From NCBI GenBank assembly GCA_964463285.1, contig CAYXBB010000002.1, positions 1 through 64,000 on the forward strand: a stretch of 64,000 bases of DNA, given 5' to 3'. Every line of letters starts with the position of its first letter. Positions within the stretch are counted from its first letter, which is position 1. Source of the DNA: JAAZLS01 sp964463285 (lineage in GTDB: Bacteria; Bacillota; Dethiobacteria; DTU022). The position numbers and the translations under genes are program-made. Below the pieces are notes generated by a model. It had not been told where the DNA came from. It saw only the letters and a list, made by a program, of their open reading frames with translations, and searched no databases. Shown here piece after piece: positions 54,184 through 63,427 of this stretch.

Positions 54184-54484
54184 GGTTAGCCTCCCTTTTT
54201 GTAACATGACCTGTTCAACTTATCATACTATAAATTTTTTTTTGCAGCAAACCCGGCCGTTCTATTCTGCCCATAGCCCGCAAACCCCGGAGGGCATTAT
54301 AAGACCAGGGCCTGTTGTAGCCGCGGGAGCTGCTATTCCGATCCGGCAGGCCCCCACGCCGGGTGCTCATCAAATGATTATAAAAATCGGGGCAAGAAAT
54401 GAGGCGGTAACTGTAACCTCCGAAGAAAAAACAAAGGTCGGCAATTTTTTAGATGGCTGTTGCCCATTTGAAACCTATCGTTCC

Positions 54485-54658
54485 TTAAAGCTGTTCCCGC
54501 GGGTGAGAAAGTGTACGGCGGATCTTTTCGGCGGCAATCTCTTCTTCCAGTTCTAAAATTCGGGCCAGGACCTTTGCCCGACCGGTTCCCCTGGTAATGT
54601 GGTATTCCCGCAACAGATTTTCCCGCGTTTCGTTGAGATTTACTAGCACGTCGGGCAT
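54485..54658 (-). CDS. Small hypothetical charged helical protein (57 aa)
   Basis: An ATG at 54658, nine bases after AAGGGGG, opens a 57-residue frame with a strongly charged, helix-prone sequence (ARILELEEEIAAEKIRR) and no membrane segment. I do not recognise the family. It lies between the moxR operon and the symporter operon on the same strand, with about 300 bases to moxR. Good ribosome site and amino-acid pattern support it; no homologue is claimed. Confidence 0.5.
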   Translation of the reverse strand: MPDVLVNLNETRENLLREYHITRGTGRAKVLARILELEEEIAAEKIRRTLSHPREQL

Positions 54659-54732
54659 AAAGTAATTCCCCCTTCGATCAATTAAACTCTATTTTAAACA
54701 ATTTCCAGGCAAATATGTATTTGCCCGCTCTT

Positions 54733-54762
54733 AAAAAATCCGGGGCTTCGGGCCCCGGATTT
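54733..54762 (-). terminator. Intrinsic terminator after the symporter operon
   Basis: AAATCCGGGGC and GGCCCCGGATTT form a perfect stem with a four-base loop. On the minus strand it is followed by six T. It lies 40 bases after the 36-residue accessory gene and marks the end of that operon. Confidence 0.92.
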
Positions 54763-54801
54763 AGGTGTACAAAGGAATCTCTTGGGGGATAAATCTGTAA
54801 A

Positions 54802-54912
54802 CTACAGCTCTTTGATTTTTTTCCTGGCTTCCTCAAAGTACCAAAAGGCAACGGCTACCGCACCGATTATGGAAATTGCCCCGAAAATATTATTTAAAAC
54901 ATTCCAGATCAT
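54802..54912 (-). CDS. Symporter small accessory protein (36 aa)
   Basis: A 36-residue single-span membrane protein is encoded from the ATG at 54910-54912, which overlaps the symporter stop in ATGA. It starts MIWNVLNNIFGAISII, has a hydrophobic helix (about residues 8-24) and ends in a charged EEARKKIKEL. Tiny one-helix partners coded at the end of sodium/solute symporter genes (MetS-like) are known in bacteria. It is followed by a strong terminator, so it is the last gene of the operon. Confidence 0.78.
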   Translation of the reverse strand: MIWNVLNNIFGAISIIGAVAVAFWYFEEARKKIKEL

Positions 54913-56423
54913 GCTTTAACCCCCTTCTGTTCTACCACTTCTTTGCCCAGGGCATTGGCAATCAGATATACTACCAGCGCGATCGGCGTAATTATAATAA
55001 TTCCGTATTCTTGCCAAAGCTCGATGTTCCCAATCTGGATAACATATACCTCATAAAATTCATTCCAGGTTCCAAAGAAGTTGGTCCAGATATACCAGAC
55101 AATGGAGCAGATCACACCCACGGCAGTGGACAAGGTGCCTGCTATTTTTTTGGGGGGAGTTTTGGAAAATGTCCCGAAATAAACCGGGATCAAAGAGGTG
55201 GTGATAATTATAGTGGCCTGGAATACCCAGGCTTCCATCATCCGTTCGAAAAACAAGGCCAGGGCCAATGATATAACCGCCGATATTACAACGCCGATTT
55301 TGGTCATCCGTTCGGTCTCTCGGGAGGTGGCCTGCGGTTTAAAAACTCCCTTGTACAGATCATACCCAAGCACTCCGCCGGCTACCAGAAAATAAGAATC
55401 GGCGGTTGACATGGCACAAGCCAGCACCCCGGCCAGAAACAGTCCCATCACTCCAACCGGCAAATATTGCCCGGCAATGGCAAACAGTGCCTGATTGGGG
55501 GCAACCTCCGGGATAATTTCTAATCCAATCGCCGCCGCTCCCAATATTCCTAAAAAAGTTACAATCCAATCAAATGACAACCACAGGGGAATTCCTACAA
55601 AAAAAGCCTTCTTGATTTCTTTCGGGCCTGCAGAAGCAAATATTCTTTGGAAAAAAGCCGGTTCCGCCAATGCTGCAAATGCGGTTAAGGAATAAGCTAC
55701 CAGTATCCAGGGGGTTAGATAACCTACCTCCGCCCGGAAAAAATATTCAAATTCACCGACGTAATTTTCCAGACCTATTATCACCTGGTCATACCCGCCT
55801 ACCCCGTTCCAGCCCAAAATTAAGGCCAGGCCTACCGCGATCATCATTACAAAAAACTGAATAAAATCGGTCATAATTACCGCCCACAAGCCCCCGGTCC
55901 AAGTATATATTACAATTACCACTGACCCGATTAAAATTCCCACCCAGATGGGAATCCCGGTAAGCAGGTGTAATAAAAACCCTATGGCCATCATTTCCAG
56001 AGAATTGTTGGAATATAGGAATGCTGCAATGGAGGCAAAGATCCCGGCAACTTTACCATAGCTGTTAAACACAATGTCTTGCATGGTACAATCTTCGGGA
56101 AATTTTTCTTTAAATTTGGGGGCTAAAAAGGCCATGGCAAAATAAAGAGCGGTGAACGGTAAGGCGTAGAAATAGAAAGAGGATATCCCTTCGAAAAAAG
56201 ATACCTCAGAATCGCCAAACAAAGTATCCAACCCGTAAAATGTAGATACCAGGGTAGCCACCAGGAGCGGAGCAGTGATGTTTTTACCGGCCATAAAATA
56301 ATCGTCAAACCCCTTGGATTTTTTGGAAAAATAAAATCCCACCCCCAGCATGCCGGCAATGTACAAAACAACGATAATCCAGTCCACTGCATGCAACCTG
56401 ACTACAATTTCATCCACCTGCAA
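54909..56423 (-). CDS. Sodium:solute symporter (SSS) family transporter
   Basis: The 504-residue protein has about 13 membrane helices and SSS features: GVGFYFSKKSKGFDDYFMAGKN at helix 2, GGLWAVIMTDFIQFFVMM, and ACAMSTADSYFLVAGG near helix 8-9. The last motif matches the sodium-site Ser/Thr region. It imports a small organic solute with sodium; the substrate is unknown. The TTG start at 56423 lies four bases after AAGGAGG, and a GTG six bases later is possible. It lies 38 bases after the first saccharopine-dehydrogenase-like gene, in the same operon. Confidence 0.92.
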   Translation of the reverse strand: MQVDEIVVRLHAVDWIIVVLYIAGMLGVGFYFSKKSKGFDDYFMAGKNITAPLLVATLVSTFYGLDTLFGDSEVSFFEGISSFYFYALPFTALYFAMAFLAPKFKEKFPEDCTMQDIVFNSYGKVAGIFASIAAFLYSNNSLEMMAIGFLLHLLTGIPIWVGILIGSVVIVIYTWTGGLWAVIMTDFIQFFVMMIAVGLALILGWNGVGGYDQVIIGLENYVGEFEYFFRAEVGYLTPWILVAYSLTAFAALAEPAFFQRIFASAGPKEIKKAFFVGIPLWLSFDWIVTFLGILGAAAIGLEIIPEVAPNQALFAIAGQYLPVGVMGLFLAGVLACAMSTADSYFLVAGGVLGYDLYKGVFKPQATSRETERMTKIGVVISAVISLALALFFERMMEAWVFQATIIITTSLIPVYFGTFSKTPPKKIAGTLSTAVGVICSIVWYIWTNFFGTWNEFYEVYVIQIGNIELWQEYGIIIITPIALVVYLIANALGKEVVEQKGVKA

Positions 56424-56461
56424 TCTACCTCCTTGCGTTTAAAAATCGACCATCGGAACCT

Positions 56462-57760
56462 TTATTTTGGTTCGTTAGAGGAAGCTGAGAGCAATTTTTT
56501 CATAGCCTCCCGGTCTAGCTTACGCTTATATTCCGACTCCATCTCCAAGAGAGCATAAGGATAACTGTATTCATCCATTAGCCGTAAATATGGCTCAGGA
56601 GCAAAAGCCTCCGGCCCGAACACCCCCCTTCCCTGCCATACCCCTTTGCCGATCAGTTCCAGGGTAATAGCCGTTCCGTATGCGGTTTGAGCCACCACTA
56701 CCTGGGAACCCAAACGCTCCATGGTCTCCTGGTTATCCAGGCTCTGGTAAATAAAGACTTCCCGATGCAGCCCGTCTTTTTTACCGGTAACATGCACTCC
56801 TACGCACATTTTTCCTTTAAGCTTATCTCCGATATAGGCGGGATTTGGAGCTACCGCTTCCACCACATCCCGAGGTGATAGTTTAATCCCCTGAAAATCT
56901 ATTTTTTCCTTACGATCCAAACCCAAAGCTCTCAGAACCTTCATCGCATTTATAATATCATCGCCCAGGGCAATTTTAAACGAAACTTTTTTTAGCCCTT
57001 TGTCAATATAGCGCGGCATGAGCACCACTTCTTCATGCTCCACCTTCATTAATTTAACCGGGCCGATGCCTTCGGGAAAATAAAATATTTCCGGATCAGC
57101 AAACGGTTCCTGAACGTACCAGCCTTTTTCTCTCTCCCAGGTAACCGGAGGATTTAAAGTTTCATCGATCATGGTCCAGATTGAAAATCCAAAAGCAATT
57201 TCCAGCCCTTCGGCGGTTAGATTACCCCCATCTTTAACTGCAATCTCGTCAAGCTCGTCAAAACAATGTATCTCGGCAAACTTTGCAAACACATCCACCA
57301 CGCCGGGATCAATGCCGGCTCCAATTACCGCCATCAACCCTTTCTGCTGCCATTTGGAATCGGCCTGGAAATTGTAGGAGGCCATCAGTTCCGTATATCC
57401 CCGACCGATCGGATCTTCCGGATGAGGTTCCGACCAGGTCCCTAAATTTATATAATGACAACCCGCCTCAAAAGCAGCATCAAATAAATTTTTGGTCACA
57501 AACGGCGCCGCCGTATCCAGGATTAAATCCACGCCATGTTTTCGGGCCAGGGCAACTACTTCTGAAATTTCTTGAGCATTAACCGGTTCCGCCGGAAATC
57601 TTTCCGGATCACCCACTTTTTGGGCTACCTCCCCGGCTCTTTCCAGGTTGTAATCCGCCAATACCATTTTCTGTAACCAGTTACCCCTCTGATCCCGATC
57701 CCGAATTATCATGGCGATGGCTTCGCCTACCCCGCCTGTACCTACCAGCAACACTCTCAT
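56462..57760 (-). CDS. Saccharopine-dehydrogenase-like NAD(P) oxidoreductase, copy 1
   Basis: The 432-residue protein has an N-terminal Rossmann fold with VLLVGTGGVGEAIA (about residues 3-16) and family motifs TAAPFVTKNLFDAAFEAGCH, GAGIDPGVVDVFAKFA and PYALLEMESEYKRK. Relatives oxidise or reduce C-N bonds in lysine, polyamine or other amino acid metabolism; its substrate is unknown. It is about 85 percent identical by eye to the next gene upstream. The ATG at 57760 follows AAGGAGG. It lies directly upstream of the symporter, which suggests use of an imported amino compound. Confidence 0.88.
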   Translation of the reverse strand: MRVLLVGTGGVGEAIAMIIRDRDQRGNWLQKMVLADYNLERAGEVAQKVGDPERFPAEPVNAQEISEVVALARKHGVDLILDTAAPFVTKNLFDAAFEAGCHYINLGTWSEPHPEDPIGRGYTELMASYNFQADSKWQQKGLMAVIGAGIDPGVVDVFAKFAEIHCFDELDEIAVKDGGNLTAEGLEIAFGFSIWTMIDETLNPPVTWEREKGWYVQEPFADPEIFYFPEGIGPVKLMKVEHEEVVLMPRYIDKGLKKVSFKIALGDDIINAMKVLRALGLDRKEKIDFQGIKLSPRDVVEAVAPNPAYIGDKLKGKMCVGVHVTGKKDGLHREVFIYQSLDNQETMERLGSQVVVAQTAYGTAITLELIGKGVWQGRGVFGPEAFAPEPYLRLMDEYSYPYALLEMESEYKRKLDREAMKKLLSASSNEPK

Positions 57761-57943
57761 TTTTTAAATCCCTCCTTATCAGTTATTGGTGGTATTGGGA
57801 AGCATTTGCAATAAGATCTAAACTAATAATCTCGTTGGCATCGGGGGACATTTACAACTAGTCTTAAGTATGACAGTTTAGTGATGCGGTTTAACCTTTC
57901 AGGCAAGATCATTATTCGATAAATGTTCGAAATACCCTACTAT

Positions 57944-59266
57944 TTAGTTAATAGAATCTAGCACCTCATCGGTGGAAACATCGGGAAAAGCTGATAACAT
58001 TTTTTTCATAGTCCCCTGATCTTGCTTGCGCTTATACTCCGAATCCATTTCCATCAGGCGGTAAGGATATCTGTATTCATCCATGAGTTTTAAAAAAGGT
58101 TCCGGGGCAAAAGCCTCCGGCCCAAACACTCCCCGGTCCCGCCAGATCCCTTTGCCAACCAACTCCAGGGTAATGACCGTCCCGTAGGCAGTTTGGGCCA
58201 CCACCACTTGAGAGCCCAAGCGTTCCATGGTCTCCCGATTATCCAGGCTCTGGTAAATAAATACTTCCCGGTGCAGTCCGTCTTTTTTACCAATTACATG
58301 TACCCCTACGCACATCTTGCCTTTTAATTTGTCTCCAATATGAGCAGGATTTGGAGCTACCGCTTCCACCACATCCCGGGGTGAAAGTTTGATCCCCTGA
58401 AAGTCTATTTTTTCTTTGCGATTAAGGCCAATGGCTCTCAGAACCTTCATGGCATTAACAATCTCATCGCCCAGAGCAATTTTAAACGTGACTTTTTTTA
58501 GCCCCTTATCTATGTATCGCGGCATGAGCACCACTTCTTCGTGTTCCACTTTCATCAGTTTAACCGGACCTATGCCTTCCGGAAAATAAAATATTTCCGG
58601 ATCAGCAAACGGTTCCTGAACGTACCAGCCTTTTTCTTTTTCCCAGGTGACCGGGGGATTTAAAATCTCGCCAATCATAGTCCAGATTGAAAAACCAAAA
58701 GCAATATCCAAACCTTCGGCGGTCAGGTTCCCACCATCTTTAACTGCAATTTCCTCCAGCTCATCAAAGCAGTATATTTCAGCAAACTTGGCAAATACAT
58801 CCACCACGCCGGGATCAATGCCGGCTCCGATTATTGCCATCAATCCTTTTCGTCGCCACTTAGAATCGGCCTGGAAATTGTAGGAGGCCATCAGTTCCGT
58901 ATATCCCCGACCAACCGGATCTTCCGGATGGGATTCAGACCAAGTCCCCAGGTTTATGTAATGGCAATTCGATTCAAAAGCCGCATCAAATAAATTTTTG
59001 GTCACAAACGGCGGTGCCGCATCCAGAATCAGGTCCACATCATGCTTGCGGGCCAGGGCTGCTATTTCGGAAACCTCCCGAGCATCAACCGGTTCTGCCG
59101 GAAATCTTTCCGGCTCACCCACTTTTTGAGCTACCTGCTTAATTCTTTCCGGATTATAATCCGCCAGCACCATTTTTTGTAACCATTTGCCCCCACGATT
59201 CCGATCGCGAGCTATCATGGCGATAGCTCCGCCCACCCCGCCTGTACCTACCAGTAGCACCTTCAT
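57944..59266 (-). CDS. Saccharopine-dehydrogenase-like NAD(P) oxidoreductase, copy 2
   Basis: The 440-residue paralogue of the adjacent gene has the same Rossmann motif VLLVGTGGVGGAIA and the same domain order. It differs mostly in the first 60 residues and has a longer acidic tail (FPDVSTDEVLDSIN). The high similarity shows a recent tandem duplication; it may provide dose or a different substrate. The ATG at 59266 follows AAGGAGA. A sigma-54-like element lies about 190 bases upstream, and a leader motif is shared with copy 1. Confidence 0.88.
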   Translation of the reverse strand: MKVLLVGTGGVGGAIAMIARDRNRGGKWLQKMVLADYNPERIKQVAQKVGEPERFPAEPVDAREVSEIAALARKHDVDLILDAAPPFVTKNLFDAAFESNCHYINLGTWSESHPEDPVGRGYTELMASYNFQADSKWRRKGLMAIIGAGIDPGVVDVFAKFAEIYCFDELEEIAVKDGGNLTAEGLDIAFGFSIWTMIGEILNPPVTWEKEKGWYVQEPFADPEIFYFPEGIGPVKLMKVEHEEVVLMPRYIDKGLKKVTFKIALGDEIVNAMKVLRAIGLNRKEKIDFQGIKLSPRDVVEAVAPNPAHIGDKLKGKMCVGVHVIGKKDGLHREVFIYQSLDNRETMERLGSQVVVAQTAYGTVITLELVGKGIWRDRGVFGPEAFAPEPFLKLMDEYRYPYRLMEMDSEYKRKQDQGTMKKMLSAFPDVSTDEVLDSIN

Positions 59267-59582
59267 TTTTAGGATCTCTCCTTATAGTTGTTGGTTGTGT
59301 TGGAAACGCCTACAACTAAATCCCGGCAGTAAAACTGTAGTAGTATAGCTCAATATATTGGATCAATATTCGATAAATATTCTGTAAATATTTGAAATAT
59401 CCTTTAAAAGCCATGTAAATCCCTTAATTTAACGCCCATTAGTGATAGATCCGCTTCGGCAAAATATTTACCATTCCAATTTCCGTAATAAATAGCAGGA
59501 ACCTTTCTCTACAGTATAGAATATTGCTTTAAAAAAGAAAAAGACGGTTTATTTACAAGTACAACCCAAGGAGGCGAACAGT
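59267..59582. other. Divergent intergenic region between SDH-like copy 2 and the CBS gene
   Basis: This 316-base AT-rich gap separates two divergent genes. It contains a sigma-54-like element facing copy 2 (59458-59473) and an AT-rich imperfect direct repeat (59366-59400, ATATTTATCG/AATATTT family) also present upstream of copy 1. It ends with the plus-strand ribosome site AAGGAGG for the CBS gene. No gene is seen inside it. Confidence 0.55.
59458..59473 (-). promoter_or_regulatory. Weak sigma-54-like -24/-12 element before SDH-like copy 2
   Basis: On the minus strand TGGTAAATATTTTGCC has the required GG-N10-GC spacing and the TTGC of the -12 box; the -24 box departs from TGGCAC at two positions. 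It lies about 190 bases before the gene. It is supported by the stronger sites upstream of the AOR operon, but is uncertain alone. Confidence 0.4.
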
Positions 59583-60056
59583 TTGACAATGACGGCCCGG
59601 GATATTATGAGCACTGAGGTAATAAGCATAAATGAACAACAAACCCTGCAGGAGGCAATTGTACTAATGGCCCGGCACAACATCAGCGGGTTACCGGTAA
59701 CAAACGAGCAGAACGTTGTTATAGGCATTATTTCCAACACCGATATTATCCGCTATTCTCAGCAGGTAAACGTGATTCCACTGGTGGACCTTTCAGGGTG
59801 GGTTTCCCCCCATACCAATATCACCGACATTGCATCTTTGCGTAAGGGGATCGATCTTCTGGCCAATACTACAGTTATAAGCCTGATGAAGAGGAAGGTA
59901 TATACTGCTTACGAAAACACCGGGATCATTGATCTGGCCAGATTAATGAGCCAGCGCAAGATAAACCGCATCCCCGTTCTTGATGCTGCTCATAGGCTTG
60001 TAGGCATAGTGACCCGTGCCGACCTGGTAAAAAGTCTGGCCAAACAGGAACAATGA
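59583..60056 (+). CDS. Tandem CBS-domain protein
   Basis: The 157-residue protein consists of two CBS domains (about residues 5-62 and 98-155; motifs ISGLPVTNEQNVVIGIIS and INRIPVLDAAHRLVGIVTR). CBS pairs bind adenine nucleotides or SAM and sense energy state. There is no catalytic domain, so it probably regulates a partner. The TTG at 59583 follows AAGGAGG at eight bases; an ATG six bases later is possible. It is divergent from the SDH-like genes and convergent with the aminotransferase. Confidence 0.88.
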   Translation: MTMTARDIMSTEVISINEQQTLQEAIVLMARHNISGLPVTNEQNVVIGIISNTDIIRYSQQVNVIPLVDLSGWVSPHTNITDIASLRKGIDLLANTTVISLMKRKVYTAYENTGIIDLARLMSQRKINRIPVLDAAHRLVGIVTRADLVKSLAKQEQ

Positions 60057-60071
60057 TCTAAAGCAAACATT

Positions 60072-60107
60072 AATGATGAGAAGAAAACGTAAAACCATCA
60101 TTTTTTG
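60072..60107 (+). terminator. Candidate terminator after the CBS gene
   Basis: On the plus strand AATGATG and CATCATT form a seven-pair stem around a loop of about 17 bases, followed by TTTTT. It lies 16 bases after the stop of the CBS gene. Confidence 0.5.
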
Positions 60108-60215
60108 CCACCACCCTGGTTAGGCCGTTGCCCCATTATTATATATATTTAAAAAGACTGGGGTATTTAACTAGTTCCAATTTAATAACTGATACAATTT
60201 AGTTCCTGCTACCGA

Positions 60216-61535
60216 TCAGGTTTTTATAAATTCATCCGCCAAATTCAAACTTTCGTCTACCGCATCCATCCCCAAATTCAATTCCTGTTCATTGATGGAA
60301 ATCGGCGGAGCTATAAACATGATATTCCAACGCGGATAGACATAGATGCCCTTTTCGTTCAGAAAATTATTGATCCGGCCCATAATTCCCGGATCGGGGC
60401 CATTCCAGGGAGCTATCGGCTCCTTGGTCCGGCGATCTCTTACCAGCTCTATCGCCGAGAACAGGCCGATGGAGCGCACATCGCCCACCGAGGGATGTTT
60501 TTCTTTTACATTTTCCAGCCGTTTTTTCAGCAACTGCCCCATTTTTGCAGAATTCTCGATCAGGTTCTCTTCTTCGTAAACCTGAACGGTTGCCACACCA
60601 GTGGCACAGGCCAGAGTATGGCCGCTATAGGTTAAACCGCACCACAGCATGCGGTCGTCAAAATGATCGGCAATTTTCTCGTTAACCACTACCGCCCCCA
60701 GGGGGACATAACCCTGGGTAATCCCCTTGGCCATGGTCATAATATCGGGGATTACATTCCAGTTGTTCACCCCAAACCATTTGCCGGTTCGACCCCAACC
60801 GGTCATTACCTCGTCGGCAATCAGCAGTACACCAAATTCATCACAGATCTCCCGAATCCGAGGCAAATATTCGGGGGGCGGAACAAATATACCGTTGGTT
60901 CCGGTTACCGGCTCCACAATAAAGGCGGCTACGGATTTAGGATCTTCATACAACATAATTTCTCGAACATGCTCCGCGCACTCCAGCCCGCAGCCGGGGT
61001 AGGTGTGCCCAAAGCTACAGCGATAGCAATAAGGTTCAAACACATGGACCACCCCGGGAATCCCCGGCTCTACCGGCGGGCGGCGGGGATCGCCGGTCAG
61101 GGTAATCGCTCCAAAGGTAGCCCCGTGGTATGAGCGATAGCGGGCGAGTATTTTGAATCTTCCGGAATACAGTCGGGCAACCTTTATGGCATTATCATTA
61201 GACTCGGCTCCGCCCAGGGTAAACAGTACTTTGTTCAAATCTCCCGGGGTGTGTTCAGCCACCTTCTGAGCCAGTCTGGCCCGGGGTTCACTGGCATAAG
61301 AAGGACTAATATAACAAAGCTTATCAGCCTGCTCCTTTATAGCTTCAATTACCCGGGGATGCTGGTGTCCGATGTTGGTATTTATTAGTTGGGATGAAAA
61401 ATCCAGATATTTTTTGCCCTCCCGATTCCAGAACCAACACCCCTCACCACCTACTATCTCCTCATAAATGTTTTTGCTCTGGACAGACCACGATCTCAAC
61501 ACATATTTTCGTTCCAGTTCTCCGACGGAATTCAT
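60216..61535 (-). CDS. Class III aminotransferase (omega-amino acid/amine type)
   Basis: The 439-residue PLP enzyme belongs to the class III (omega) group, which moves terminal amino groups to pyruvate or 2-oxoglutarate and leaves an aldehyde. Seen are FTLGGAESNDNAIKVAR, RSYHGATFGAITLTGD, the PLP Asp in LLIADEVMTGWGRTG and the PLP Lys in MTMAKGITQGYVPLGA. A CYRCSFGHTYPGC segment marks a subfamily with several cysteines. The substrate is not clear; taurine, beta-alanine or diamines are possible. Its ATG overlaps the stop of the AOR gene (ATGA), linking aldehyde production with aldehyde oxidation. Confidence 0.93.
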   Translation of the reverse strand: MNSVGELERKYVLRSWSVQSKNIYEEIVGGEGCWFWNREGKKYLDFSSQLINTNIGHQHPRVIEAIKEQADKLCYISPSYASEPRARLAQKVAEHTPGDLNKVLFTLGGAESNDNAIKVARLYSGRFKILARYRSYHGATFGAITLTGDPRRPPVEPGIPGVVHVFEPYCYRCSFGHTYPGCGLECAEHVREIMLYEDPKSVAAFIVEPVTGTNGIFVPPPEYLPRIREICDEFGVLLIADEVMTGWGRTGKWFGVNNWNVIPDIMTMAKGITQGYVPLGAVVVNEKIADHFDDRMLWCGLTYSGHTLACATGVATVQVYEEENLIENSAKMGQLLKKRLENVKEKHPSVGDVRSIGLFSAIELVRDRRTKEPIAPWNGPDPGIMGRINNFLNEKGIYVYPRWNIMFIAPPISINEQELNLGMDAVDESLNLADEFIKT

Positions 61536-63427
61536 TTCGAGCCTGCCTCCTTAAAATTTGATCGCTTTTCTGCTCCCAGCCAACCTAGTTTCAATCCCTG
61601 GAGGGTTTCCGGGCGGGGGATACCCTCCACGGTCCATCCTCTTAATCCGTAATATTCGAACAACATTTTACCCAGATGGGGCAGGCTGCCGGCAGCTGCT
61701 CCTTCCAGGCGGTCATGCACCAGCAAGCGGGGAGGCAGGGTATCATTTTTGCGGCTGATGCCTAGTTTCACGTTTATGGATCTTTTCAGGTTAAACAACC
61801 GTTCCCCGGTGTTCAGCAGTTCCTTGCCGTCTACATCCCACCCGGTTACCCTGGACAACCAGGCGGCGATTTCGTCGGGAATTACATGACCCCTGATCAA
61901 GAACTTACACAACCCCAGGGCGTTAAATATGATCATGTAATCCTGCATGGTCTTAGCCAGCAGAGGCTTTCCCTCCATGCTATGGGGATCATATTCCGCA
62001 GGAATTCCAATCAATGTGCCCGGATAACTTAAATTTTCATTAAAATAGGTAAGTCCCTCCAGGTGACAGGCTCCCCGGTTGCCGGTAGCATAAACAATGG
62101 CCATGCTGGTGAACGCCCGGGGATCATGAAACGGGAATTCCAGTCCCTTGCTCTCTACAACAAATTCTGCTGCCAGTGAACCGAAGTGCGATGCCGCCCG
62201 TTTAACTCCCTCCGCCAGGTAAAAACCCAACTTTTCCCGGCGGGCTATCTGTTGTATGAGAACCAGTATTGCTTCTCCGCTTCCCCAGGACAAATCGAGC
62301 CCCCCGGTATCCACTCCCTTCAAAAGACCATGCTCATTAAGTTCCATAGCAAACGCAACCGCATTGGCAGTGGAGATCACGTCCACTCCCAGGCGGTTAC
62401 ACAGGTCATGGGCGGCAATAATGAAATTCGGGTCATCGTTTAAACAAAGTGCTCCGAATCCGGCAACGGTTTCATACTCCGGCCCGTGAGCAATGGTGCC
62501 CTGGTGAGGTCCCACCAACACTTTCATATCCTTGCCGCAACGGATCGGGCAGGCAAAGCAGGTCACATGTTTTACCCGCAAGCCTTTCGCCACCATGGCC
62601 TGACCGGATACTCTTGCCGCTCCTTCCTCCCAGCTGCCGCCGGTCCAGTTGCGAATAGGAAGATCACCCAGTTTTTCCACCGCCACCACCCCGCCGGCGG
62701 TCCCAAAATCGGTAAGTCCCCTGGCTTTTTCTCTGATTTTAGACAGAGATTCTCTCCTGGCTTCAGCCAGGCCCCGGCTGTCGAAAATAGCCGGTACCGG
62801 ACCGGAAGGAAGCACGGCGATCGCCTTTAAATTCTTGGAACCCATTACTGCGCCCAGACCGCAGCGGCCGGCAGCCCGGGAATCCTTTCCGTCAATAATG
62901 ATGGAAGCAATCAGCACCCGGTTTTCCCCGGCTGGGCCGATAGCAGCGGTATTTATCTTTTCCCCCAGTTCCTGTTGAATTTTCTCCTGCGTGCGGTAAG
63001 TGTCCTCTCCCCAAAGAGCGGTAGCATCTTTAAATTCCAGCCCCTGTTCCCCGAAGTAAAGGTAAACCGGGCGATCCGCCTTGCCGGTAATGATCAGGCC
63101 ATCGTAGCCGACAGCCTTAAAATCCGCCGGCCACCGCCCCCCTACAATGGCCTCCGCCCATATCCCGGTAGCCGGGGATTTCCCACAAAACGCTGCCTTG
63201 CTGGCTGCAGGTACATTTAATCCGGTCAGAATCCCTGAAAAGACCAGTAGTGCTGCCTGTTCACTTAAAGGATCCGGTTCGTAATAACCCCGTTCATAAA
63301 ACAGCTTGGCAGATAAACCGCTGCCTCCCAGGTAATCCCGGTAATCCTGTTCTGGAATAATTGTTTCAGTTACCTCACGAGAGGTTAAATTAATTTCCAG
63401 GATTTTTCCATAATATCCATATCCCAT
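61532..63427 (-). CDS. Aldehyde:ferredoxin oxidoreductase (tungsten/molybdenum)
   Basis: The 631-residue enzyme oxidises aldehydes to acids and passes electrons to ferredoxin. The family N terminus GYYGKILEINLTSREVTE is followed by the pterin-binding RCGLGAVMGSKNLKAIAV (about residues 190-207). The [4Fe-4S] cysteines are CFACPIRC (about 290) and the later Cys in LGLCKFLI. The length is typical. The ATG at 63427 follows AAGGAG; a GTG nine bases earlier overlaps that site. It is the first gene of a two-gene operon with the aminotransferase, behind a sigma-54 promoter. Confidence 0.95.
   Translation of the reverse strand: MGYGYYGKILEINLTSREVTETIIPEQDYRDYLGGSGLSAKLFYERGYYEPDPLSEQAALLVFSGILTGLNVPAASKAAFCGKSPATGIWAEAIVGGRWPADFKAVGYDGLIITGKADRPVYLYFGEQGLEFKDATALWGEDTYRTQEKIQQELGEKINTAAIGPAGENRVLIASIIIDGKDSRAAGRCGLGAVMGSKNLKAIAVLPSGPVPAIFDSRGLAEARRESLSKIREKARGLTDFGTAGGVVAVEKLGDLPIRNWTGGSWEEGAARVSGQAMVAKGLRVKHVTCFACPIRCGKDMKVLVGPHQGTIAHGPEYETVAGFGALCLNDDPNFIIAAHDLCNRLGVDVISTANAVAFAMELNEHGLLKGVDTGGLDLSWGSGEAILVLIQQIARREKLGFYLAEGVKRAASHFGSLAAEFVVESKGLEFPFHDPRAFTSMAIVYATGNRGACHLEGLTYFNENLSYPGTLIGIPAEYDPHSMEGKPLLAKTMQDYMIIFNALGLCKFLIRGHVIPDEIAAWLSRVTGWDVDGKELLNTGERLFNLKRSINVKLGISRKNDTLPPRLLVHDRLEGAAAGSLPHLGKMLFEYYGLRGWTVEGIPRPETLQGLKLGWLGAEKRSNFKEAGSK

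Noticed and set aside
54128..54556. Plus-strand frame with a protein-like middle part (VVAAGAAIPIRQAP)
   Set aside because: It begins inside moxR on the opposite strand, has no ribosome site and ends across the 57-codon minus-strand gene; it is at most a decayed fragment.
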